Below are positions 8,292-15,845 of a stretch of 64,000 bases of DNA, piece after piece. Source of the DNA: Actinacidiphila fildesensis (GTDB taxonomy: Bacteria; Actinomycetota; Actinomycetes; Streptomycetales; Streptomycetaceae); NCBI RefSeq assembly GCF_042652185.1, contig NZ_JBHSIX010000001.1, one strand, 5' to 3'. Each line of letters begins with the position of its first letter. Position 1 is the first letter of the stretch. The notes below the pieces were generated by a model, which saw only the letters and a list, made by a program, of their open reading frames with translations, searched no databases and was not told the DNA's origin. A program made the translations under genes and the position numbers.

Positions 8292-10721
8292 ATGAAGTCC
8301 CGATCAACGCTGGCGACATGGCTGGGCAGCCTCGACGGCTCTCATCTGGTTCGCGTGCTCGGGACGCGGCAGGACGCCGTTTCCCCTCCGGAGCCGCGCT
8401 CGGTGGGGGAGTTGGCGGACCGGCTGCAGCGCCCGGGATCGGTGGCACTGGCTCTGCCGCGACTCGCGCTGCCGCACTTCCAGGTGGCCGAGGCGCTGGC
8501 AGCGCTGGGGGTGCCCGCATCGCGCGATGCTCTGGCGGAGCTGCTGGGAGCGGCGGACGACGAAGCCGCTCGCCAGCTGGACGACGTGCTGGAGGTGTTG
8601 GCCGATCATGCTCTGGTCTGGCCGGACGGCGCGGGGCAGCTCCGCATGGCCGGACCGCTGCGGCAGGCATGGGACGCACCCCTGGGGCTTGATGCTCCGC
8701 TGAAGGAACTGCTGGCGGGCACGACGTCCCAGGAGCTGCGCGGCATGCTGGCGGCACTGGGCGTCAAGCCACCGGGCACCAGGCCGCAGCGACTGGCCGC
8801 GCTAATGGAGCACCACAGCGACCCGGAACGGATTGTCTCGGTGGTCGCGAAGGCCCCCGCGGCGGCGCGGAAGCTGCTCGAACGCCAGGCGGCGGCCGGG
8901 CCGGGGCAGCCCTCGCAATTCGTCGTGTTCGGCACTCCCGATCCAGGGCTTGAACCGGGCGAGCGATGGGCATCGGACCGGGGGCTCCTGATCCAGGACC
9001 GTCACCGCTACGGTCCGGCCCGTATGCCCGCCGAGGTGGCGCTCGCGCTGAGGGGGCCCGGCCGGCACGCCCCGTTCGAACCCGTTCCGCCCTACGCGCC
9101 GCTGACGCCTGTCACCCCGCAGGAGGTGGACCGCGAGGCGTCGGCCGCGGCTGCGGCGTTCACTTCCCGTGCTGTCTCGGTCCTGTCGGTCTGCTCGGCG
9201 ACTGCGCCGGCCCGGCTGAAGTCCGGCGGGATCGGTGCGCGTGAACTGGCCCGGATCGGCAAGGCCGCCCAGGCCGACGACGCCGTCGTGCGCCTTACTC
9301 TCGAAACTGCGTACGCTGCCGGGCTCCTGGACCGGAACGGCGATCGCGTGGCTCCCACCGAGGCGTACGACGCCTGGGCGGAACAGGAACCCCCGGAGCA
9401 GTTCGCCGTACTGCTTCAGGCGTGGCGGAACCTGCCGCTCACCCCCACCCAGGCGCGCGACGAGGACAACAAGGCGCTTCCCGCTCTCGCCGGAGCACCG
9501 CCCTGCAACGGCTGCGTGCAGGCCCGCCACGGGCTGTTGGCCGCAGCCGCACAGCTCCCGGCAGGGCAGGGCGCGAGGGTCACGGCGGATTTGGGACCCC
9601 TGATCGCCTGGCAACGCCCGCTCGCCGACTCGTCGCCCCAGGACGGAACGCCGTTCGCCGCCGTGATCCGTGAGGCCGAGCTCCTCGGCGTACTCGCTCG
9701 CGGCGTCGTGTCCGTCCTCGGCATCCACCTGCGGACGGACGACACGGAGGGGCTGAGCGCCGAGTGCCGGCGTTTGCTGCCCGCGGCCACCGCAGTGGCC
9801 CGGATCGGCGCCGACCTCACCGCCGTCGTCACCGGCACACCGTCCGCGCGGCTTGCCTCGCTCCTGGACTCCGTCGCCGAGCGGGAGGCCAGCGGCACGG
9901 CATCAGTGTGGCGGTTCAGCGCCGGCAGCGTCCGCCGAGCCCTGGACGCCGGCCGTATCCCCGACGACATCGCGGCCGACCTGGCCGCCATCGCCGCCGG
10001 GCCCCTGCCACAGCCCTTGTCCTACCTCATCGCCGACACCGCACGCAGCCACGGCCGCGTGCGCGTCGCCCCCGCCGTCTGCGTCATCCACGGCGAGGAG
10101 CCCGCGCTCCTGGCCGAACTCGCCGCCCACCGCAAGCTCTCCAGGCTCGGCCTGCGGCAGCTCGCCCCGACGGTGCTGCTCAGCCGCAGCCCGGTCGAAG
10201 CGACCCTCACCGCCCTCCGTGCCGAGGGCTACGCCCCCGTCGCCGAGACGGCCGAGGGAACCGTACGCATCGAGAAAGCCCGGCCTCAGCGGGCCGCCAC
10301 TCCCATCCCGGCCCCCCGCAGAACAGGTGGTAGGGCGGCCCTCCGGAGCGCGGCCAATCGCGCGGCGAAGGCCCCGGCACCTGTCGACCTGAACGCCGTG
10401 GCCGCCCAGCTGCTCACCGCCCCACCGACCGCCCCGGCCCCCGACCCATTCGGCAGCGGAGTGCCCTACGGCACGGACACCGAAGAAATCGTCTCCGGGT
10501 ATGCGAAGCAGCTGTCGTACAGCGATGTCCGCCAGCTCGCCCATGCCCTCGACGCCGGTACGGCCATCACGGTCGAATACGTCGCCGCCTCAGGAAGCCG
10601 CACCGTACGCACCCTCAGCCGCCTCGCTCTCGACCCGCCCTTTCTCGACGCCTGGTGCCATCTGAGGGACGACGAGCGAGTCTTCACCCTCTCCCGGATC
10701 CACGGCGTCATGCCCGCGTAG
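8292..10721 (+). CDS. Helicase-associated (XPB/Ssl2-type N-domain) protein with C-terminal WYL-like domain
   Basis: 809 residues from the ATG at 8292 with a GAGGTG site. The protein resembles the large actinobacterial 'helicase C-terminal/helicase-associated domain' proteins. It has winged-helix-like segments at about 1-260, and the XPB/Ssl2-type N-terminal domain at about 440-650 (GVVSVLGIHLRTDDTEG, FSAGSVRRALDAG, VCVIHGEEPALLAEL). A WYL-like module covers about 735-805 (AGTAITVEYVAASGSRTVRTL). No Walker A or B motif is present, so it is not itself a helicase. Its role is unknown. Known relatives sit beside DNA-repair helicases, but here the next genes are toxin debris. Function is inferred from domain resemblance only. 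Confidence 0.8.
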   Translation: MKSRSTLATWLGSLDGSHLVRVLGTRQDAVSPPEPRSVGELADRLQRPGSVALALPRLALPHFQVAEALAALGVPASRDALAELLGAADDEAARQLDDVLEVLADHALVWPDGAGQLRMAGPLRQAWDAPLGLDAPLKELLAGTTSQELRGMLAALGVKPPGTRPQRLAALMEHHSDPERIVSVVAKAPAAARKLLERQAAAGPGQPSQFVVFGTPDPGLEPGERWASDRGLLIQDRHRYGPARMPAEVALALRGPGRHAPFEPVPPYAPLTPVTPQEVDREASAAAAAFTSRAVSVLSVCSATAPARLKSGGIGARELARIGKAAQADDAVVRLTLETAYAAGLLDRNGDRVAPTEAYDAWAEQEPPEQFAVLLQAWRNLPLTPTQARDEDNKALPALAGAPPCNGCVQARHGLLAAAAQLPAGQGARVTADLGPLIAWQRPLADSSPQDGTPFAAVIREAELLGVLARGVVSVLGIHLRTDDTEGLSAECRRLLPAATAVARIGADLTAVVTGTPSARLASLLDSVAEREASGTASVWRFSAGSVRRALDAGRIPDDIAADLAAIAAGPLPQPLSYLIADTARSHGRVRVAPAVCVIHGEEPALLAELAAHRKLSRLGLRQLAPTVLLSRSPVEATLTALRAEGYAPVAETAEGTVRIEKARPQRAATPIPAPRRTGGRAALRSAANRAAKAPAPVDLNAVAAQLLTAPPTAPAPDPFGSGVPYGTDTEEIVSGYAKQLSYSDVRQLAHALDAGTAITVEYVAASGSRTVRTLSRLALDPPFLDAWCHLRDDERVFTLSRIHGVMPA

Positions 10722-10759
10722 ACCGCGCATACGTCCGCGTACAGCACATCTCGCCATGG

Positions 10760-11607
10760 GCGAGATACCCCATAGGCGGCGTTACGCGCATCGAGCCGAA
10801 CGAAGCCGGTCTGGCCGTCGCGCTCACCGATCCGACCGGGAGCACCGAGCGCTACGACCGGGACGCGTTCGGCCGGGTCGTCGGAACGCGCGACCCGATG
10901 GGCGGCCTCACCCGCCTGGGCTGGACAGTGGAGGGCCTGCCGGCGTGGTCGGTGGCGTCCGACGGTGCCCGGGAGACCTGGACCTACGACGCGGACGGCA
11001 ATCCCGCGGAATACCGCGATCCGGCGGGTACGGTCACGAGCACCGTCACCGCCGGCTTCGGCCTGCCGGCTTCGCGCACCGATCCCGACGGCACGGTTCA
11101 CTACACGTACGACCGGGCGACGCGGCTCGTCGCCGTCTCGAATCCGGCGGGAGCGACGTGGTCGTACACGTACGACGCGGCCGGCCGACTGATCCGTGAG
11201 GTCGACTTCAACGGACGTGCGGTCGAGTACCGCTACGACGCGGCGGGGCAGTTGGTCGAACGGGTCAACGGCGCGGGCCAGAGCGTGCGTTACACCAGGG
11301 ACGCCCTGGGCCGGGTGGTCGAGAGCCGTACCGACGCGGCGACCGCGTCCTTCGCCTACGATGCCGCGAACCGCCTGCTGCGCGCGAGCAACCCGGACGC
11401 GGAACTGACATACCTCCGAGACGCCGCGGGCCGGATCCTCACCGAGACCCTGAACGGCAGCGCGATCAGCAACACTTACGACCGGTTGGGCCGTCGCACC
11501 AGGCGGAGCACACCGGCCGCACTGGGGACTGGCGGTTGTTCGAGAAATTCAGCAACCTGGCGGTGGACACCCACCCGAGGGACTCGCCGCCGTCATCATC
11601 CCCGTGA
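10760..11607 (+). pseudogene. Truncated RHS/YD-repeat toxin remnant
   Basis: The frame from about 10760 encodes at least eleven YD-type repeats (YDRDAFGRVVGTRDPMGG, YDADGNPAEYRDPAG, YTYDAAGRLIREVDFNG, YDAAGQLVERVNGAGQ). There is no start codon with a ribosome site, signal or N-terminal RHS domains: the repeats begin abruptly 39 bases after the preceding stop. At about 11515 the YD frame loses its pattern. A different frame takes over, TGDWRLFEKFSNLAVDTHPR, ending at TGA 11605-11607, and looks like the last residues of a toxin domain. A large internal deletion that fused the body to the extreme C-terminus would explain this. Full RHS proteins exceed 1500 residues, so this copy should be dead. 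Confidence 0.8.
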
Positions 11608-11924
11608 TCGCCGACGGAACGGCGCCGGCCAACTACGAGGACCTCGTCGAGATCCTCGGCGAGGTCGCCAGCGACGACGCGGACCCGAATGCCGTACCCG
11701 CCCTGCATGCCCTGCTGACGGCTCGCCTGCCGACCGAGACTCCTCCGTACGCCCTCTCTCTCAAGACCCTCCAGGCGCTCGGTGCGATCGGTGGCCGGCG
11801 CGCCGAGGAGATCCTGCGTGCCGTCGCCATCGGCGACCACCTCAAGGTGCTGAAGTGGGAGGCGGCCGTCGAGTTGGGCATCGAGGACGACCTCGGCTTT
11901 GACGAGGACGAGATGACGAGCTGA
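11604..11924 (+). CDS. Putative immunity protein downstream of the RHS remnant
   Basis: 106 residues from the GTG at 11604. The start overlaps the TGA of the toxin C-terminal frame (GTGA), the coupling expected of a toxin-immunity pair. The product is small, soluble and acidic (GIEDDLGFDEDEMTS at its end), with helical HEAT-like stretches (NAVPALHALLTARL, SLKTLQALGAIGGRRAEEILRAV). These are properties of many immunity proteins of RHS/contact toxins. I know of no specific family match. With its toxin broken, the gene may persist as an orphan immunity gene against siblings. There is no strong ribosome site, so expression would have depended on coupling. Confidence 0.55.
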   Translation: MIADGTAPANYEDLVEILGEVASDDADPNAVPALHALLTARLPTETPPYALSLKTLQALGAIGGRRAEEILRAVAIGDHLKVLKWEAAVELGIEDDLGFDEDEMTS

Positions 11925-11985
11925 CGGGCCGTGGTTTCGGCGCAATCGGACTCGCCGGCTTCGGCGTCGGCTGTTGTGTGTGGCG

Positions 11986-12492
11986 TCAGTACCGCAAGGC
12001 GCTGAGGACTTCGGCGGTGACCGTACCGGTCAGGGTCCGGTTGCTCCGGGCGGTGGCGTCGGCGGTGGCGCCCGCGGCGACCTCGGGAACGTTGAGGGCA
12101 CTCACGTCGACCACGGTGCCTGACTAATTCTTGAAATTGACCAGGACGGTGTAGCGCCTGGACTTTGCGTCGTGGTTGGTGACCTTCACCGGGACGTCCG
12201 TCCGGCCGTCGGATCCGGTCGTCAGGGGGCCGAGAGTGACGTCTGCCTTCGCGTCCAGGCCGCCCTTGACGTTGTCCAGCGCGGACGACGCGGCCGCTTG
12301 GGCGGAGGCGGCCGCGGATGCCGCCGCGCTGCTGGCGGCGGAGGCGGCGGACGACGCCCCCGACCTGACCGCGGAGGCTGCCGAGGACGCCGGGGCGCTG
12401 GCAGGGCTGTCCGACGAGCAGCCGGTCAGTCCGGCCCAACCGAGCATGACGGCCAGCGCGGCAGCGGCGCATCAGTTGATCTGACGTTTCAT
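11986..12492 (-). pseudogene. FxLYD-type lipoprotein gene with two in-frame stop codons
   Basis: From the ATG at 12492 (GGGAGAAG upstream) the frame reads MKRQIN, a TGA at 12474-12472, then CAAAALAVMLGWAGLTGCSS, a lipoprotein signal with lipobox LTGC. An Ala/Ser-rich linker follows, then a domain with VPVKVTNHDAKSRRYTVLVNFKN. A TAG at 12126-12124 is followed in the same frame by SGTVVDVSALNVPEVAAGAT and a further 24 codons to TGA at 11988-11986. The whole, 168 residues, reads as an FxLYD-domain lipoprotein, interrupted twice. A product from the internal ATG at 12447 would lack the charged signal n-region and the domain's last strands. Confidence 0.8.
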
Positions 12493-12733
12493 GGCTTCTC
12501 CCGGCTCGACGGCATTCTCCCGTCCAGCGTCGGCCAGCCCGGCCCTCCGTACGAGCAGGGCACGCGCGGCACCCGGGTGACGTCGGGGGCCGGAGGACCG
12601 GTACGGAGACTCGCGTAGCCATCGGTCGGTCAAGATCTCTTGAAGACCGTTTCGCTGATTCCGCCGATGTCATGCCCTGCCGCCGGAACGACGACGCGAC
12701 GCGATGCGATGCGCGCGGTGCGCCGAGAGGTCG

Positions 12734-13063
12734 ATGGCACAGGAGCCGATGAGAGACCGAGAAGACGTCGGCCCGGCCGGGGGCGCTCGCGCGCGGATGG
12801 TGCGGAGCCGGGTCGGCGAGGCCTGGGACTTGGCGTTGTCGGCCGAGGAGTTCGCGGCGATCAAGGGCGTCGTGGTCGGGGAGGTCTGCAAGGAGGTGCG
12901 CGGCATCGTGCTTTCGCGGCGCCAGGTGGGCCTGGACGAGTGGATCGACGCCCTGGCCCAGGCGCTGGCCGACGCCGCGGCCTCGAACGCCCGCGCCCGC
13001 GAGGCCATCGAGCGCTTCCTGTCCGGACCGGCCGGAGCGGCCGGACCGGCCGGACCGGGGTGA
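12734..13063 (+). CDS. Small hypothetical protein
   Basis: 109 residues from the ATG at 12734, which has GAGAGGT a few bases upstream; an in-frame ATG at 12704 is an alternative. The central part is helical and mixed-charge (VGEAWDLALSAEEFAAIKGVVVG, LDEWIDALAQALADAAASNAR). The tail is Gly/Ala/Pro-rich. There is no signal peptide or membrane segment, and I do not recognise a domain. It is convergent with the hydrolase gene whose stop is 12 bases away. Confidence 0.5.
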   Translation: MAQEPMRDREDVGPAGGARARMVRSRVGEAWDLALSAEEFAAIKGVVVGEVCKEVRGIVLSRRQVGLDEWIDALAQALADAAASNARAREAIERFLSGPAGAAGPAGPG

Positions 13064-13074
13064 ACGAGCAAACC

Positions 13075-13956
13075 TCAGGTGGCGGCTTCGGCCCTCCTGA
13101 GGTGCTCCACCGCGGCTTCATCGGTGCCCTCGGAACTTCCGCCGAGTCGGTGGACCACCACCCAGCGGCCCGTCTCAGGGAACGCTCCGGCGAAGACGGA
13201 GGCGTCGCGGGTGGCGCCGTTGTGCCACTTCAGCGGGCCGGCCGACTGCCAGGACAGTGCGGGCGGGCCCAACGTCCGGTCCAGGAGCAGGCCGGTGAGC
13301 AGGTCGGCCGTGGCGCGGGGGGTGGCCCACAGTCCTCCCGCGGGCAGGATCGCTCCGGTCATCGTCCACGGCGCGCGTTCCCTCCCGAACCACCCGGTGG
13401 CGCACAGCCGCCGGTCGGCGGGCGGCCGGGCCGTCACCTCGTCCACGCCGAGCGGGTCGAGCACGTGCTCCCCCACGAGCTCTTCGTAGGGCCGGCCGGC
13501 GGCGGCGACCAGCGCCGCACCGAGGACGGCGTAGCCGAAGTTGGAGTACTCCTCCGTCTGCCCGGCGGGCCTGACGGTGAGCGAGTCGAGACGGCTCAGG
13601 AGTGCCGACAGCGCATCCTCGTCGAAGGGCGCGTAAGGGTCTCTGCGCGACAGGCCGGGCGGCAGCCGGGGCAGACCCGAGGTGTGCTCGGCCAGGTGCC
13701 GCAGGGTGATTCCGGTGCCCGCCGGCACCCGGTCGAGCCGGCGCTCCACGGGATCGTCCAGGTCGAGCAGTCCCGCGGCGGTCATGCGCGCGAGCACGGT
13801 TCCGGTCAGGACCTTGGTGAACGAACCGATCTCCACGAACCGGTCCGGGTCGTGCCCGCCGTCGGCGAAGGGCGGAGCGCTGCTGCTCAACACGCAGGTG
13901 GGTATGGGGCGCACGATCGTTGAGATCCCTTTCCTGAGGGTGGTGGGAGCCGGCAC
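13075..13956 (-). CDS. Beta-lactamase-family serine hydrolase (class C/DD-peptidase fold)
   Basis: 293 residues with the three active-site blocks of the serine beta-lactamase/penicillin-binding fold: SFTK at 45-48 (SxxK nucleophile and base), YSN at 137-139 (YxN), and HNG at 245-247 in place of KTG. HTSGLPRLP is the helix usually following the first block. No signal peptide is visible, so it may be a cytoplasmic esterase/peptidase-like member, not a resistance enzyme. Upstream of it on the same strand, 97 bases away, lies the PBP4-type gene, so a shared transcript is possible. Substrate unknown. Confidence 0.85.
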   Translation of the reverse strand: MPAPTTLRKGISTIVRPIPTCVLSSSAPPFADGGHDPDRFVEIGSFTKVLTGTVLARMTAAGLLDLDDPVERRLDRVPAGTGITLRHLAEHTSGLPRLPPGLSRRDPYAPFDEDALSALLSRLDSLTVRPAGQTEEYSNFGYAVLGAALVAAAGRPYEELVGEHVLDPLGVDEVTARPPADRRLCATGWFGRERAPWTMTGAILPAGGLWATPRATADLLTGLLLDRTLGPPALSWQSAGPLKWHNGATRDASVFAGAFPETGRWVVVHRLGGSSEGTDEAAVEHLRRAEAAT

Positions 13957-14053
13957 GAAGCTCAGGATCTCGCACCTTCATCGACGAAGGCCCGCACCGC
14001 ACAACGCGGTCCGGGCCCTCGTCGATCCGTCGATGCGTCAACCGGCGAATCCG

Positions 14054-15658
14054 TCAGGAGCGGCTCCTGGCCTCCGCCTGCTGCTGCAGGAGGCCCGCGA
14101 TCCGGGCCACGTCGTTGCCGATGTCGAGGACTCCGTTGATGTCCGGGGCGGAGCCGCCGGTCATGGCGATGTAGAAGGTGTTCAGCTGTCCGTGGCCCGC
14201 GGAGAGGTAGCCGCCGAGGGTCCATGCGCCGACGGTGGCCCGCTGGTTGACGGCGTCGTAGCCGGCGAAGGTGCCGGGCTTGCCCCATACCTTGCCCTTG
14301 CCCGGGCAGGTGGGAGAGCCCTCGCAGACGGAGGTCAGTGAGCCGTCCACCCCGAGGATCGGCAGCGCCTCACGGAAGCGCTTCGCCTCCTCGGTCCCCT
14401 GCCAGTAGTGCAGGATCTCGTCCTCCACGCGCGGGGTGACCCGGTCATTGGGGTTGCCGCCGCGGCCGTCGAGCATCTGTACCTGGGTCGGGTCGATGCC
14501 GGCCTGGCGCAGGAAGCTGTTGATCACGGGGAAGCCGTCCGCGCACGCGTGGCTGCCCGTCGAGACGGCCATCAGGCAGATCGTGAGGTTCGCCCCGAGG
14601 TTGTGGCTGACCTTGAAGATCAGCTTCGTGTACTCGGCGAAGATCGGCGAGACGTACGCGGCGACGCGCTGCGTACCGTCGTAGGAACGCGGCAGCAGGC
14701 CGGACGGGTTCGGTCCGGTCGGCCGGGCGGTGACCGTGACGCCGGCCCGGGCGAGCGCCTCGATCAGTGCCGTGCGCCCGAACGCCGCCGGGTCCTGGAC
14801 GGGGGAGATCCGCAGCTCCGGCTTCGCGCCGGCCGCGATCGTTCCCGACAGGCTGATGCGGGTGCCGTCCGGCGAGGCGTTGACCACGATGTTCGTCGTG
14901 CCGCCCGCCTCGACCGTCTTCACGGTCGACGTCACCTGGTAGGGCGCGACCTGGGGCCGCCAGCTGAGCTGCGCGGGGCGGCCGGGGGTCGTCGCGGTGG
15001 TCAGCAGGTCGATGACGTTGTCGTTGATGATGAGCGGGGTCGGGAGCGGGTCCAGCTGCGGGGCGGAGGCGGTGCTGAAGATCCGGGAGTCGATGGCGAC
15101 GTCGCCCTGGATCTTGGTGAGGCCCGACCGGCGGACCTGATGGGCGATCATGTCCAGCCCCGCGAGCGGGTTCTCGGGCGTGAGCGTGGCGCCCGGAACA
15201 TCGTTCGCGTACGTGTGGTCGATCGGGGTGTAGGCGACGGAGCCGTCCGGCTTCGTCCGGCCGCCCATGGTGAGGTCGCCCTGCGCGACCAGCGCCAGCG
15301 ACCCGTTCAGGACGCTGCCGGCCCGGCGGCCGAGGGCCTGCACGGGAGTGGTGAACCGGTGCTCGCCGCCCAGCGCGTGCCAGGCACTCGACACGCTGAC
15401 CAGCTTGCCCGTCGAACCGGGGATGAAGAACTGGTCCGGGTACTGCGAGTGGACGACGCGTCCGGTCGAGCCCTCGACCTCGAGCAGGCCCCACTGGGCG
15501 TGCTCATAGGCGGGCTTCTCCATGATCGCCCTGATCTCCGGGCCGAGGTCGTCGTGGTGCCCGGGTACCGGACCCGCCGCACCGAGCGTCGCGACCGTGG
15601 CCATCACCGTGGTGACGATGCCGGCCCAGGTACGCCGGCCTCGCGGAATCGATCTCAT
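14054..15658 (-). CDS. dacB: D-alanyl-D-alanine carboxypeptidase/endopeptidase, PBP4 (peptidase S13) family
   Basis: 534 residues from the ATG at 15658, chosen because GGAGGG stands a few bases upstream; an upstream in-frame start at 15730 lacks a site. A signal peptide covers about 1-28. The S13 active-site motifs are present: STGK at 82-85 (nucleophile Ser82), SHN in VSHNLGANL (SxN), and KPGT near the C-terminus in place of KTG. S13 enzymes trim or cleave peptidoglycan stem peptides outside the membrane. The length agrees with Streptomyces PBP4-type proteins. Nearby genes encode a beta-lactamase-fold hydrolase and SpoIIE phosphatases. Confidence 0.88.
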   Translation of the reverse strand: MRSIPRGRRTWAGIVTTVMATVATLGAAGPVPGHHDDLGPEIRAIMEKPAYEHAQWGLLEVEGSTGRVVHSQYPDQFFIPGSTGKLVSVSSAWHALGGEHRFTTPVQALGRRAGSVLNGSLALVAQGDLTMGGRTKPDGSVAYTPIDHTYANDVPGATLTPENPLAGLDMIAHQVRRSGLTKIQGDVAIDSRIFSTASAPQLDPLPTPLIINDNVIDLLTTATTPGRPAQLSWRPQVAPYQVTSTVKTVEAGGTTNIVVNASPDGTRISLSGTIAAGAKPELRISPVQDPAAFGRTALIEALARAGVTVTARPTGPNPSGLLPRSYDGTQRVAAYVSPIFAEYTKLIFKVSHNLGANLTICLMAVSTGSHACADGFPVINSFLRQAGIDPTQVQMLDGRGGNPNDRVTPRVEDEILHYWQGTEEAKRFREALPILGVDGSLTSVCEGSPTCPGKGKVWGKPGTFAGYDAVNQRATVGAWTLGGYLSAGHGQLNTFYIAMTGGSAPDINGVLDIGNDVARIAGLLQQQAEARSRS

Positions 15659-15845
15659 GAACCCTCCAGTGCAGGGCCGGCGCACCAGCCAGTTCTGACG
15701 GTTGATCAGTTGAGCAGCACCGGGAGGCATACCGTGCGGAGGTCGGTCGTCGAACGTTCCAGCGAGCTGTTCACCCGCTTGCGCGGTGCTATTACCAGCG
15801 CGGTGTTCTTACTGGTACGGCTGTTCGTGGTCGGTCGGACAGCCC

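Noticed and set aside
10655..11902. A single intact 415-residue RHS protein
   Set aside because: The frame begins inside the preceding gene and loses the YD pattern after about 11515; it is a chance continuation over a broken gene.
12640..13923. 427-codon plus-strand frame
   Set aside because: Antisense shadow of the serine hydrolase; Arg/Gly/Pro-rich without any domain.
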